Shown here: positions 26,623 through 35,262 of the stretch, in pieces | How positions within the stretch are numbered: the stretch's first letter is position 1 | How the letters are laid out: each line of letters begins with the position of its first letter | NCBI RefSeq assembly: GCF_016773205.1 | Contig: NZ_JAETWB010000002.1 | Location: forward strand, 62,001-126,000 | DNA from: Belnapia arida | GTDB lineage: Bacteria; Pseudomonadota; Alphaproteobacteria; Acetobacterales; Acetobacteraceae | Length of the DNA stretch: 64,000 bases | Reading direction: 5' to 3' | Position numbers and translations under genes: made by a program | The notes under the pieces: generated by a model | The model's input: only the letters and a program-made list of their open reading frames with translations | Database searches by the model: none | Told to the model about the DNA's origin: nothing

Positions 26623-27774
26623 TCACCCCCGCGGCCGCAGCAACCGCCCTTCGAACAAGGTGATCCCCGCCTCCCACCCCCAGCCGATCGCCGCCGCCCG
26701 GTCCGCCCCCGACAGCATCACCTTGGCGCGGTCCGCCGGCAGCGCCGCCGCGAAGCCCGGCAGCGCCGCCGACCACCGCAGCCGCAGCAGGTCCACCTGC
26801 AACCCGGCCAGCGGCAGGGCGGGCAGCAGGACCGGCGCCGCGAGGTCGAGCGCCACCCGCCAGCCGCGCAGCCGACAGAAGTCACGAGCGAAGGCGAAGC
26901 CCGCCGTGTCGGCCAGCGCATCCCCGGCGGCGAAGCAGACGGTCATCCGCCCCCGCCGCTCCGGCCCCAGCGCTGCGTCGAGGCGCAGGAATTCCGGCTC
27001 CGCCACCGTCTCCGGCGCCAGCGACAGCCCGGCCTGGCCAAGCCGCCTGGCATCCTCCGGCCGCGCCAGCTCGCTGAGCAGCCGTCGGTCGGCCAACCGC
27101 CGCAGCCGGCGGAACAGTGCCGGAGCCAGCGCAGGGTCCGCCCCCGGCAGCAGCGTGGCGCAAAGCTCCGCCCAGTGCAGGGACCAGTCCTCCCATACCG
27201 CCTCCGGCCCGGCCTCGCCCGGTGCGAGGCGGCAGACCGGCCGCCGCACCAGGAAGCGCGCCAGGCTGGCATGGCCGAGCCCGCGCTCCAGCGCAACCAG
27301 GTCGGCAGCCGAGATAGGCGGCCGCTCCTCCTCCGGCACCGGCCAGCGCGGCGCGGCCTGGTTCGGGGTGAGGCTCTCCTCCACCGCCGCCAGCAGCGCC
27401 GCCGCCTCCTCCGGCAGCCGCCGCCGCCGGGCGAAGGGCAGCTGTCCCTCGGCGGCGAAGAGGATACCGAGCGCCTCCTGCACCTCCCCCAGGTGCCGCC
27501 CCTCGGGCGGAGCAATGGCGACGATATCGCCGTTCGGCAACTCGAAGACGCGCGCGCGGGTCGGCCGCATCAGCGGCGCCAGCGCATCGCGCACCAGCCG
27601 CTGGTGATGGGACCGCCGCAGTTCCTCGGCCAGGGCGCCGAGGCGGAGGTGCAGCACCTCCCGCACCGTGCCGGCGGCCACCGCCTCACGCAAGAAATGC
27701 GCCAGCGCCAGCGCATCGGCGCCGCGCGGCCCGGCGAAGGGACGAAGCGGGGCAAGTGAAGGTTCCACCGTCAT
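26623..27774 (-). CDS. Unrecognised protein with a possible decayed EAL domain (distal of pair)
   Basis: A 383-residue soluble protein without signal or membrane segments. The N-terminal half is helical with VFELPNGDIVAIAPPE. The C-terminal half follows the order of an EAL phosphodiesterase: RRPVCRL where the domain usually starts YQPIV, then GQAGLSLAPETVAEPEFLRLD, GWRVALDL, LAGLQVDLLRLRW, and the ending AIGWGWEAGITLFEGRLLRP. The EAL, DDFGTG and KxD catalytic motifs are all absent, so it cannot turn over c-di-GMP if the relation is right. It overlaps the preceding related gene by four bases. Function unknown; EAL relation is my inference. Confidence 0.6.
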   Translation of the reverse strand: MTVEPSLAPLRPFAGPRGADALALAHFLREAVAAGTVREVLHLRLGALAEELRRSHHQRLVRDALAPLMRPTRARVFELPNGDIVAIAPPEGRHLGEVQEALGILFAAEGQLPFARRRRLPEEAAALLAAVEESLTPNQAAPRWPVPEEERPPISAADLVALERGLGHASLARFLVRRPVCRLAPGEAGPEAVWEDWSLHWAELCATLLPGADPALAPALFRRLRRLADRRLLSELARPEDARRLGQAGLSLAPETVAEPEFLRLDAALGPERRGRMTVCFAAGDALADTAGFAFARDFCRLRGWRVALDLAAPVLLPALPLAGLQVDLLRLRWSAALPGFAAALPADRAKVMLSGADRAAAIGWGWEAGITLFEGRLLRPRG

Positions 27775-28826
27775 GCCACCGCCTCCGCCGCCGGGCCGGT
27801 CGCCATCGCCCCGAGCCGGGCGGCCCAATCGAGCGCGGCCGCCCCGTCGCAGCCGGTTACCACCAGCCGCTCCCCGGGCAGGCCGCGCAGCGCGGCGAGC
27901 GCCGCCCGCTCCTCCAGCGCCGGCGACCAGCGCAGCAGCAGCAGGTCGGCCGGCAGCCCGGCCGGGGCGAGCAGCGCCAGCCCGGCCGCATCTAACCCCT
28001 CCAGCGCCAGGCCCCAGCCGCGTGCCGCCAGCGCCTCGCGCTGCGAGGGCAGGGCCGGATCGGCCGCGGCGGCGAGAGGCAGCACGCCGAACAGGCCGGG
28101 CACCACGGCCGGCGGCGGCAACACGCTCACCGGCAGCGGCAGCAGCCGCCGGCCCGGCAGGTCCCGCGCCCAGGCGGCGAGGCCGGGCAGCAACCGCCGC
28201 GCCAGCCGCTCCGCCGCATGGGCCATCAGCTCCGCATCCGCCGCCAGTGGTCCGAGCACGGCGGCGAGGGCCGGCCGCGACAGCCGCAGCCGCCGCCCGC
28301 GGCCCGGCACCGCGGCACCAGGGCGGATCACATGCCGGTGCCGCAGCACCGTATCGGCCGGAAGCGAATCGAGCCGCCCCTCCAGCCCCGCCAAGCCCTC
28401 GCTGGGCGGTGCCGCCATCGCCTCCGGCCCGGCGAGCTGCGCCGTGGCTGCCCAGGCGAGCAGCGCCGCCGCATCCCGGGGCAGCGTCCAGATGGCCGGC
28501 GCCGGCGCCTCGGGCCCTGCGAGCTGCGCCAGCGCCGCCGCCGCCCGCCGCGCCGCCGCCGGCATGGCGCCGAGCAGCAGCAACTCCCCCGCTGCCGTGT
28601 CGTAGACCGCCCCGCCACCGGTCTCGGCCGCATCCTGCAACAGGGCCCGCGCCAGCCGCCGCCGCGCCGGCGGTCCGGCCAGCCGCCCGGCCGGGCTCAG
28701 CCGTAGAGCGACACGCCCCTCCGCGCCGGGCAGGGCCTGGCGGAGCAGGGGCAACAGCCCCGCCATCGGCGGGGAAGCCGGGGGAGGGGCAGGAAAGCCG
28801 GCAAGGCGGGGTCCGGTCACGATCAT
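27771..28826 (-). CDS. Unrecognised protein with a possible decayed EAL domain (proximal of pair)
   Basis: A 351-residue soluble alanine/leucine-rich protein that seems to be a diverged paralogue of the next gene. Shared points are VYDTAAGELLLL (compare VFELPNGDIVAI), ARGWGLALEGL (compare RGWRVALDL), LPADLLLLRWSPAL (compare LQVDLLRLRWSAAL), and ERLVVTGCDGAAALDWAARLGA (compare AKVMLSGADRAAAIGWGWEAG). The last matches the VVAEGVET-type end of EAL domains without its acidic residues. It overlaps the next gene by four bases and is divergent from the phosphatase at 28880, 53 bases away. Function unknown. Confidence 0.58.
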   Translation of the reverse strand: MIVTGPRLAGFPAPPPASPPMAGLLPLLRQALPGAEGRVALRLSPAGRLAGPPARRRLARALLQDAAETGGGAVYDTAAGELLLLGAMPAAARRAAAALAQLAGPEAPAPAIWTLPRDAAALLAWAATAQLAGPEAMAAPPSEGLAGLEGRLDSLPADTVLRHRHVIRPGAAVPGRGRRLRLSRPALAAVLGPLAADAELMAHAAERLARRLLPGLAAWARDLPGRRLLPLPVSVLPPPAVVPGLFGVLPLAAAADPALPSQREALAARGWGLALEGLDAAGLALLAPAGLPADLLLLRWSPALEERAALAALRGLPGERLVVTGCDGAAALDWAARLGAMATGPAAEAVA

Positions 28827-28879
28827 GCGCTGTCCTGGCGCGGTGCGGTGCGGCGCGTCATCCTCTAAAGTCGCGCCGG

Positions 28880-29671
28880 ATGGTGAACGATGCCCTAAGC
28901 GCCGGCCCGAAATCGGCGCGCCCCGCTGCCCCCTGGCCAGCCCCCTGGCCCGGCCAGCTCGCCCCCGGCGCGCTGCCCCCGGGCTGGCGCATCTATGCGG
29001 TGGGCGATGTGCACGGCTGCGCCGACCGGCTGGCCGCGCTGCATGCCCAAATTGCCGAGGACGCTGCGGCCCGCCCGACCGAGCGCATCACCCTCATCCA
29101 TCTTGGCGACTACGTGGATCGCGGCCCGGACAGCGCTGCCGTGCTGCGCCGCCTGCTCGACCCGGCGCCGCTGCTCGGCGAGGCCTTTACCGCAGTCGAA
29201 GTGGTCAACCTGCTAGGCAACCACGAGGTGATGATGCTCGATGCCTGCGAGCCTGAGGCCCATCCCGGTGCGCTGCCCTTCTGGCTCGACAATGGCGGCG
29301 CTGCCACGCTCGCCAGCTACGGCGCCGACCCTGAGGACCCGGAGGCCTGCGCCGCCGTCCTGCCGGAGGATCTCGACCTGCTGCGCCACTGCCCGCTGCA
29401 ATTCTCCGCCGGCGACTACCTCTTCGTGCATGCCGGCGTGCGCCCCGGCATCCCGACCGACCGTCAGGACCCCTTCGACCTCGTCTGGATCCGCGAGCCC
29501 TTCCTCTCCTTCGACGGCGACCTGCCGCTGGTCGTCGTCCATGGCCACACCCCCAGCGAGATGCCGGTGGTGCGCCCGCATCGGATCGGCATCGACACCG
29601 GGGCCTGCTTCGGCGGCGCGCTGAGCTGCGTGGTGCTGGAAGGCCACCGGCTGCGCTTCCTCTCCGCATGA
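28880..29671 (+). CDS. PPP-family (Ser/Thr protein) phosphatase
   Basis: A 263-residue metallophosphoesterase. The PPP signature motifs are complete: YAVGDVHGCADRL (GDxHG) at about residue 41, LIHLGDYVDRGPDS (GDxVDRG), NLLGNHEVMML (GNHE), FVHAGVRPG and VVVHGHTPS. These bind two metal ions and act on phosphoproteins or, in some bacterial members, on diadenosine tetraphosphate or peptides. The N-terminal 35 residues are proline-rich. It reads away from the EAL-like pair and is followed after about 80 bases by the HldE-like gene. Confidence 0.9.
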   Translation: MVNDALSAGPKSARPAAPWPAPWPGQLAPGALPPGWRIYAVGDVHGCADRLAALHAQIAEDAAARPTERITLIHLGDYVDRGPDSAAVLRRLLDPAPLLGEAFTAVEVVNLLGNHEVMMLDACEPEAHPGALPFWLDNGGAATLASYGADPEDPEACAAVLPEDLDLLRHCPLQFSAGDYLFVHAGVRPGIPTDRQDPFDLVWIREPFLSFDGDLPLVVVHGHTPSEMPVVRPHRIGIDTGACFGGALSCVVLEGHRLRFLSA

Positions 29672-29750
29672 CGAAGCGATGCCACCTGCATTACAAGATT
29701 TGGCGTCTCTCGCCTTGCGTGTGAGCCCTGGCTTAGGCTACCGCAGGGAG

Positions 29751-31163
29751 ATGCACGGCCCCGCGCCCGAACCTCGTCCGAGCCCATCCGGCGCCATCCC
29801 GGCCGATCTGCTGGAAGCGGTGCGGCAGCTGAAGCGCGGCACCGTCCTCGTCGTCGGCGATGCCATGCTCGACCGCTATGTCTATGGCCGGGTCGAGCGC
29901 ATCAGCCCCGAAGCCCCCATCCCGGTCCTGGCGGTGGAGCGCGAGGTCGCGCTGCCCGGCGGCGCCGGCAACGTTGTACGAAATCTGACAGCGCTCGGCG
30001 CTGCCGTTGCCTTCGTCTCCATCGTTGGCGACGACCAGGCAGGTAGCGACCTCACCGGGCTGATCGGTGGCCAGCCGGGCGTCGAGCCATGGCTGCTGGT
30101 CCAGGGCGGCCGCGCCACCACGGTGAAGACGCGCTTCGTCGCCAGCGGCCAGCAGCTGCTCCGTGCCGACCATGAGGAGGCGGCGCCCATCCACCCCCGC
30201 CTCGCCGACCGGCTGGTGCGCATCGCCGCCGATGCGGTGGCGGCGACGACGGTCATGGTGCTCTCCGACTACCGCAAGGGCGTGCTGGCCGGCACCACCG
30301 CGACGCGCCTGATCGCCGCGGCGCGCACCGCCGGGCGCAAGATCGTGGTCGACCCGCGCGGCGGCGACCCGGGCCGCTTCGCCGGCGCCGACCTCATCAT
30401 CCCCGATTGCGCCGAGCTAGCCGCGGCCACGGGCCTACCCACCGGCACCGAGACCGAGATCGCGGCCGCCGCCACAGCGCTCCGCACCGCGCATGGCTTC
30501 GGCGCCGTGCTCGTCATCCGCGGCCCGGAGGGCGTGATGCTGGTCGGCGAGGATGCGGTGCCGCAGCACCTGCCCGCCGATGTGGCGGAACTCGTCGATC
30601 CGGCCGGCGCGGGCGATGCGGTGATCTCGGTCACCGCGGCCGGCCTCGCGGTCGGCCTGCCGCTGCCGCTGATCGCCCGGCTCGCCGCCCTGGCCGCCGG
30701 CATCGCCATGGGCAAGTCCGGCATCGGCGTGGTGCGCGAGGACGAGTTCCTCGAGGTGCTGACCCCTGGCCGCCTCGCCGCCCGCAAGCTCGTCACCCGC
30801 GGCCAGGCCGCCGAGCGCGTCGAGGGCTGGCGCCGCGCCGGCCACCGCGTCGGCTTCCTCGCCGCCAGCACCGCGGCGGCCGAGCCGCATCTTCTGGACC
30901 GCGCGCAGGACTGGTGCGACCGGCTGGTCGTCGGCATCGCCGATGGCGACCCGGCGGCGGAGGATCTGGCGGAGCGCAACAGCGTCGACCTCGTCATCCG
31001 CTACGGGGCGGAGACGGCGCTTGACCTCATCCGCATGCTCCGCCCGGACGTGCTGGTGCAGGACCCCGGCCGGGCACCGGAGACGCTGGCCGGCGGCGAC
31101 ATCATGCAGGAGTGGGGCGGCATCGTCCGCCGCCCCGTAGCCGAGTCGCATCAAGGGCTCTGA
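29751..31163 (+). CDS. HldE-like bifunctional heptose protein with a degenerate second domain
   Basis: A 470-residue protein of normal HldE length. The N-terminal PfkB kinase (about residues 1-315) has VVGDAMLDRYVYG, RISPEAPIPVL, LPGGAGNVVRNL and DPAGAGDAVISV, so heptose-7-phosphate kinase activity looks intact. The C-terminal domain keeps the family order (LLDRAQDWCDRLVVGI, VDLVIRYGAETALDLIRMLRPDVLVQD, IMQEWGGIVRR), but the usual NGCFDxLHxGH nucleotide-binding motif is replaced by GFLAASTAAAEPHLL. It should not form ADP-heptose alone. No other LPS-core genes are nearby. An in-frame ATG at 29679 is an alternative start. Confidence 0.82.
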   Translation: MHGPAPEPRPSPSGAIPADLLEAVRQLKRGTVLVVGDAMLDRYVYGRVERISPEAPIPVLAVEREVALPGGAGNVVRNLTALGAAVAFVSIVGDDQAGSDLTGLIGGQPGVEPWLLVQGGRATTVKTRFVASGQQLLRADHEEAAPIHPRLADRLVRIAADAVAATTVMVLSDYRKGVLAGTTATRLIAAARTAGRKIVVDPRGGDPGRFAGADLIIPDCAELAAATGLPTGTETEIAAAATALRTAHGFGAVLVIRGPEGVMLVGEDAVPQHLPADVAELVDPAGAGDAVISVTAAGLAVGLPLPLIARLAALAAGIAMGKSGIGVVREDEFLEVLTPGRLAARKLVTRGQAAERVEGWRRAGHRVGFLAASTAAAEPHLLDRAQDWCDRLVVGIADGDPAAEDLAERNSVDLVIRYGAETALDLIRMLRPDVLVQDPGRAPETLAGGDIMQEWGGIVRRPVAESHQGL

Positions 31164-31238
31164 TCCAGCAACACAAGGTTGTGTGAGCACCCCGGCGCAG
31201 AGTACAGGCATCCGGCCAACACGGTGCCTGAGGGATCA

Positions 31239-31844
31239 ATGCGCGTGACGTTCAAGGCTCTGGCTGCAACGGCAATGCTCACCGCCTTCGTCCCCACCAT
31301 CGGCCAGACCCAACCTGCTCAGCGCCCGGCGGCTCAGCCTGGCCAGCCGGCGGCCGGGGAGAGCAGCCCGGACCGCACCATGGCCGTCTTCACCGACTGG
31401 GTGGTGCGCTGCGAGACGCGCCCGGCCAGCGGGACCACGCCCGCCGCCCGGCTCTGCGAAATGGCGCAAACGACGCAGGACCAGCGCCAGCAGCCGGTCG
31501 CCGTGCTCGCCATCGGCCGCACCGCGAAGGGCGAGCCGCTGCGGCTGGTGGCCCAGGTGCCAGTGAACCTCCAGGTCGGGCCACCGGCGAAGCTGGTGCT
31601 CGACATCCCAAACCGCCCGGCCGAGGCGCCGCTGACGGTCGCCTTCCGCAACTGCATGCCGCGTGGCTGCTTCGCCGAGCTGGAGCTGCGCGACGAGGCG
31701 GTGCTGCGCCGCCTGCGTGCCCGCCCGGCCGAGGCCGCCGGCCGGCTGGAATGGAAGGACGCCGCCGGTGGCGACGCCTCCATTCCCGTCTCCTTCCGCG
31801 GCTTCACCGCAGCGCTCGACGCCCTGGTGAAGGAAGGCGAGTAA
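31239..31844 (+). CDS. Invasion-associated locus B (IalB) family periplasmic protein
   Basis: A 201-residue secreted protein. A signal peptide (MRVTFKALAATAMLTAF, cleavage near IGQTQ) and a proline/glutamine linker are followed by the IalB domain: FTDWVVRCETRP, CEMAQTTQDQ, VPVNLQVGPPAKLVLDI, AFRNCMPRGCFAELEL and IPVSFRGFTAALDAL. Four cysteines at conserved places probably form two disulfides in the periplasm. The family is widespread in non-pathogenic alphaproteobacteria and its role is not known despite the name. An ACACAA/TTGTGT inverted repeat lies in the gap before it. Confidence 0.88.
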   Translation: MRVTFKALAATAMLTAFVPTIGQTQPAQRPAAQPGQPAAGESSPDRTMAVFTDWVVRCETRPASGTTPAARLCEMAQTTQDQRQQPVAVLAIGRTAKGEPLRLVAQVPVNLQVGPPAKLVLDIPNRPAEAPLTVAFRNCMPRGCFAELELRDEAVLRRLRARPAEAAGRLEWKDAAGGDASIPVSFRGFTAALDALVKEGE

Positions 31845-31890
31845 AAACTCGAGGTTTCCAAAGGTTTTTCGGCCTTTGAAGGGAAGAGTA

Positions 31891-31913
31891 TGAGAGGGGC
31901 AGCGCCCCTCTCA
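31891..31913. terminator. Perfect 10-bp hairpin between convergent genes
   Basis: TGAGAGGGGC (31891-31900) and its complement (31904-31913) enclose a three-base loop, between the ends of the IalB gene and a Bug receptor gene. A second short repeat CAAAGG/CCTTTG with a T5 loop lies just before it. Termination from both sides is likely. Confidence 0.65.
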
Positions 31914-31919
31914 CATGGG

Positions 31920-32912
31920 TCAGCCGTCCGCCCGAATATTGTTGGAGCGCACCACCTCTCCCCACCGGGCATGATCGCGCCGCATGGTCTCGCCCAGCGA
32001 CTCGGCCGTGCCGCCGCCCGGCTCGTCGCCCTGGCTGGTGATCTTCTCGCGGATCGCCGCATCCTGCACCGCCTGGTTCAGCGCCGCGTTGAGCCGCTGC
32101 ACGATCTCGGCCGGCATCCCCGGCGGGCCGAACAACCCGATCCAGGCGTTGAAGACGTAGTCGGGCAGCCCCGCTTCCGCCGCCACCGGAATATCCGGGA
32201 AGGCTGGGATGCGCGCCGCGCCGGTCGAGAGCATCCCGCGGATCTGCCCCGCCCGCAGGAAGGGCGCCACCACCGAGGAGGCGTCGCACATGATGCTGAA
32301 GCGCCCGGCGATGAAGTCCTGCATCGCCGGCCCGCTGCCGCGATAGGGGATGTGCTCCATCGGCGGGTTGCCGATGCGGTTCTTCAGCATCTCCATCGCC
32401 ACGTGGGAGAGGCTGCCCGCGCTGGCCGAGCCATAGTCCACGCCATTCGGCTGCGTCTTCGCCCAGGCGGCGAATTCCTGCGGCGTCTTCGCCGGCACGG
32501 TGGGATGCACGCAGAGGATGAGCGAGCTTTGCAGCATCAGCCCCACCGGCGTCAGCCGCAGCGGGTCGATCGTCATCCCCTGGAAGGTATGCGGGTTGAT
32601 GGTCAGCGGGTTGGCATTACCCGCGAGCAGCGTATAGCCGTCCGGCCGCGACCGCAGCACCGTCTCAGTGCCGAGATTGCCACCGGCGCCGCCACGGTTG
32701 TCGATGACGACACTCTGCCCGAGCGCGTTGGACAGCCCCGGCTGCAGGATGCGCGCCGCGAAATCCGTCTGACCGCCCGGCGGGAAGCCCACCACCACGG
32801 TGATCGGCTTGTTCGGATAGCCCCCCTGCGCGATGGCCGGCGTGGCGAGGCCGAAGCTCAACGCCCCCGCCAATGCACCCCGTCGCGAAATCCCCTGTAC
32901 GGTATCGGTCAT
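31920..32912 (-). CDS. Bug/TctC family tripartite tricarboxylate transporter substrate-binding protein
   Basis: A 330-residue periplasmic receptor. The N-terminus SRRGALAGALSFGLATPAIA is a twin-arginine-like signal peptide. The mature protein opens YPNKPITVVVGFPPGGQTDF and continues RILQPGLSNALGQSVVIDNRGGAGGNLGTE, GYTLLAG and YGSASAGSLSHVAMEML, all Bug hallmarks. These proteins bind carboxylates or aromatic acids and feed TctAB permeases or sensors. No tctA or tctB lies in the window. It is the third gene of a minus-strand run after another Bug gene and the dehydratase. Confidence 0.93.
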   Translation of the reverse strand: MTDTVQGISRRGALAGALSFGLATPAIAQGGYPNKPITVVVGFPPGGQTDFAARILQPGLSNALGQSVVIDNRGGAGGNLGTETVLRSRPDGYTLLAGNANPLTINPHTFQGMTIDPLRLTPVGLMLQSSLILCVHPTVPAKTPQEFAAWAKTQPNGVDYGSASAGSLSHVAMEMLKNRIGNPPMEHIPYRGSGPAMQDFIAGRFSIMCDASSVVAPFLRAGQIRGMLSTGAARIPAFPDIPVAAEAGLPDYVFNAWIGLFGPPGMPAEIVQRLNAALNQAVQDAAIREKITSQGDEPGGGTAESLGETMRRDHARWGEVVRSNNIRADG

Positions 32913-32967
32913 GCCCGGCGTCCTCGAATCCGTTGTCGATGGCGCCGCTTCTACAATGAGTGGCGGC

Positions 32968-34077
32968 TTACTCCAGCACCGCGATCCGCTTCCGCTCGAT
33001 CAATTCGAAGTCGATGGCCGCCCCGAGCCCCGGCCCCTGCGGCGCCTGCACCATCCCGTCCGGGCCCACGGTGATGTCCTCCGCCAGCCCGTATTTATGC
33101 GCCCCGTCCGGCAGCAGCACCTCGAAGAAGCTGGTGTTGCGGATGGCGCAGCAGACATGCAGGTTGGCGACATTGTTCAGCGAGTTGCCGCCGTGATGGA
33201 CCTCGTAGTTCATGCGGAAGGCCTCGGCGAGATGCGCCGTCTTCATCAGCGTGGTGATGCCGCCCTTCACCGCCACGTCGCCGCGCAGGTAGTCCGTCGC
33301 CTGCATCATGATCCAGGGCGCATAGCTCTCCAGCCCCGCCGCCGGGTACTCCGTGGCGAGGATCGGGATATCGAGCTTCTGCCGCAGCTTCACGTAGCTG
33401 GTGATGTCCTGGTCGTGCAGCGGGTCCTCGTACCAGAGGAAGCCGAGGTCCTCGATCGCCCGCCCGACGCGCATCGCCGCCGGGAAGTCATAGGCCCAGG
33501 TGCTGTCGAGCATCAGCGTGTACTCGTCGCCGACGGCCCGCCGCACCGCCCGGCAGACGGCGATATCCTCGCTCGGCCGCTGCGGCGGATGGATCTTGTA
33601 GGCCGCCCAGTTCGCCTCGCGGAAGCGCACCGCCTCCTCGGCATACGCCTCCATGCCCGACAGGATCGCCGAGCTGGCATAGGCCGGGATGGAATGCCGC
33701 GTGGTGCCGAGCAGCCGATGGATCGGCATCCCCGCCGCCTTCCCCGCGATGTCCCACAGCGCGACATCGACCGCGCCGATGGAGCGCACCGAGATCAGCC
33801 GCGACCAGGGCCAGAGCGCCGCGTTCAGCCGCTCCCGGTCCATCGGGTCCTGGCCCATCAGCAGCGGCTTGAGGTAGCGGATCAGCCCCGGCCCGTCATT
33901 CGCCGCCGTATGCGTGGCCGAGCCGAGGAAGGCATGGCCCTCGATCCCCGCATCCGTCCCGATCCGCAACAGCCCGAGCGCCGAGCTGCCCGAATCCAGG
34001 CGACTCGCCGCGTGGTACTTCGTCGGCGGGATGCCCTCCCAGGCGAAGAGCGTCAGCGAGACATGGTCGATCTTCAT
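32968..34077 (-). CDS. Enolase-superfamily (mandelate racemase/dehydratase type) enzyme
   Basis: A 369-residue enzyme that likely abstracts a proton alpha to a carboxylate in a sugar acid or related compound. The N-terminal capping domain ends near residue 115; the barrel shows AAYKIHPPQ (lysine of the second strand), TLMLDSTWAYD (first metal aspartate), LWYEDPLHDQD (second metal glutamate), LATEYPAAG (third) and NYEVHHGGNSL (histidine base). The second-strand motif is KxH instead of the usual KxK. It lies between two Bug receptors, so import and dehydration of one acid are probably linked. The longer open frame (to 34593) is not a fusion. Confidence 0.88.
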   Translation of the reverse strand: MKIDHVSLTLFAWEGIPPTKYHAASRLDSGSSALGLLRIGTDAGIEGHAFLGSATHTAANDGPGLIRYLKPLLMGQDPMDRERLNAALWPWSRLISVRSIGAVDVALWDIAGKAAGMPIHRLLGTTRHSIPAYASSAILSGMEAYAEEAVRFREANWAAYKIHPPQRPSEDIAVCRAVRRAVGDEYTLMLDSTWAYDFPAAMRVGRAIEDLGFLWYEDPLHDQDITSYVKLRQKLDIPILATEYPAAGLESYAPWIMMQATDYLRGDVAVKGGITTLMKTAHLAEAFRMNYEVHHGGNSLNNVANLHVCCAIRNTSFFEVLLPDGAHKYGLAEDITVGPDGMVQAPQGPGLGAAIDFELIERKRIAVLE

Positions 34078-34130
34078 CAGCGTGGTTCCCTTCCCTTTCG
34101 GGAAGGGTAAGGGAAGGCCCGCCGCCCCGC

Positions 34131-35120
34131 CTAGTCGAGCTGGATGTTCCCCTTGCGGATCACCTCGCCCCAGCGGGCGATCTCGCCCTGGATGAAGCCG
34201 GCGAAATGCTCCGGCGTGTCGCCCACCGGCTGCGCGCCCTGCTCCTCGATCTTCGCCCGCACCGCAGGCTCCTTCACGATCGCCTGCAACTCTTGCGACA
34301 GCCGCTGCACGATCTCCGCCGGCATGCGCGCCGGGGCCTGGATGCCGAACCAGGCCGTGGCGTCGAGCCCGGGATAGCCGGCCTCCCGCGTCGTCGGCAC
34401 ATCGGGCACCGCCGGGCTGCGCTCCGGCGTCGTCACCGCCAGCGCCCGCACCCGCCCGTCGCGGATATGCCCGAGCGAGGAGGGCAGGTTGTCCACCGCC
34501 AGATCGACCCGTCCGGCGATCACCTCGGTCAGCATCGGCCCCGAGCCGCGGAAGGGCACATGCACCAGGTTGATGCCGGCCACCTGCTTCCACAGCTCGC
34601 CGGTGAGGTGCAGGCTGGTGCCGTTGCCCGAGCTGGCGATGGTCAGCCCGTCGCGCCGCTGCTTCGCCAGCGCCACCGCCTCCTGCAGGGTCTTCACCGG
34701 CACTCCCGGCGCCGCGATGATGACGTTCGGCACCGCTGCGATGTTCGAGACCGCGACGAGATCCTCCGGCTTGTACGGCATGGTGGTGCGATAGAGGCCG
34801 TAGTTGATGGCGGCCGTCCCGATGGTCGTCATCAGCAGCGTGTGGTTGTCGGTCGCCTTCGCCACCGCCTCGGCGCCGATATTGCCGCCCGCGCCAGGAC
34901 GGTTCTCGATCACCACGGACTGGCCGAGCCGGGCGCTCAGCGGCTCCACCAGGATGCGGGCGACGATGTCCGTGGTGCCGGCGGCACTGAAGGGCACGAT
35001 GATCCGCACCGGCCGGTTGGGCCAGGCGGCCTGGGCCGCGGCACGGCGGCCGGGCAGCAGGGTGGACAGGGCGGCGCCGAGGCTGGCCCCGAGCGCGACG
35101 CGACGTGGGATGGCGGGCAT
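34131..35120 (-). CDS. Bug/TctC family substrate-binding protein (second copy)
   Basis: A 329-residue periplasmic receptor. A twin-arginine-like start (IPRRVALGASLGAALSTLL) leads into the mature AAWPNRPVRIIVPFSAAGTTDIVARIL, followed by LGQSVVIENRPGAGGNIGAEAVAKA, IASSGNGTSLHLTGEL and VHVPFRGSGPMLTEVIAGRV. Known members bind dicarboxylates, sugar acids or aromatic acids. It is the first gene of the run leading to the enolase-superfamily enzyme 53 bases downstream and is divergent from the epimerase gene across a 142-base gap. Confidence 0.93.
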   Translation of the reverse strand: MPAIPRRVALGASLGAALSTLLPGRRAAAQAAWPNRPVRIIVPFSAAGTTDIVARILVEPLSARLGQSVVIENRPGAGGNIGAEAVAKATDNHTLLMTTIGTAAINYGLYRTTMPYKPEDLVAVSNIAAVPNVIIAAPGVPVKTLQEAVALAKQRRDGLTIASSGNGTSLHLTGELWKQVAGINLVHVPFRGSGPMLTEVIAGRVDLAVDNLPSSLGHIRDGRVRALAVTTPERSPAVPDVPTTREAGYPGLDATAWFGIQAPARMPAEIVQRLSQELQAIVKEPAVRAKIEEQGAQPVGDTPEHFAGFIQGEIARWGEVIRKGNIQLD

Positions 35121-35262
35121 GGTTTTCCCTATCTGGCGTTGGGGCGCCCTTCTAGCGGCGGGGCCACAGCCGGTCGAACCCCTGCCGGGGACACAACAAG
35201 CGGCTTGGCCTGCAACGCGCATCGCGCTTGGATGGCGCGCAAGGAATGTCAGGAGGAAACGC

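Noticed and set aside
32968-34593. Possible fusion of the dehydratase with an N-terminal 170-residue extension
   Set aside because: The extension is the shadow of the neighbouring Bug receptor; the enzyme has its own ATG and ribosome-binding site at 34077.
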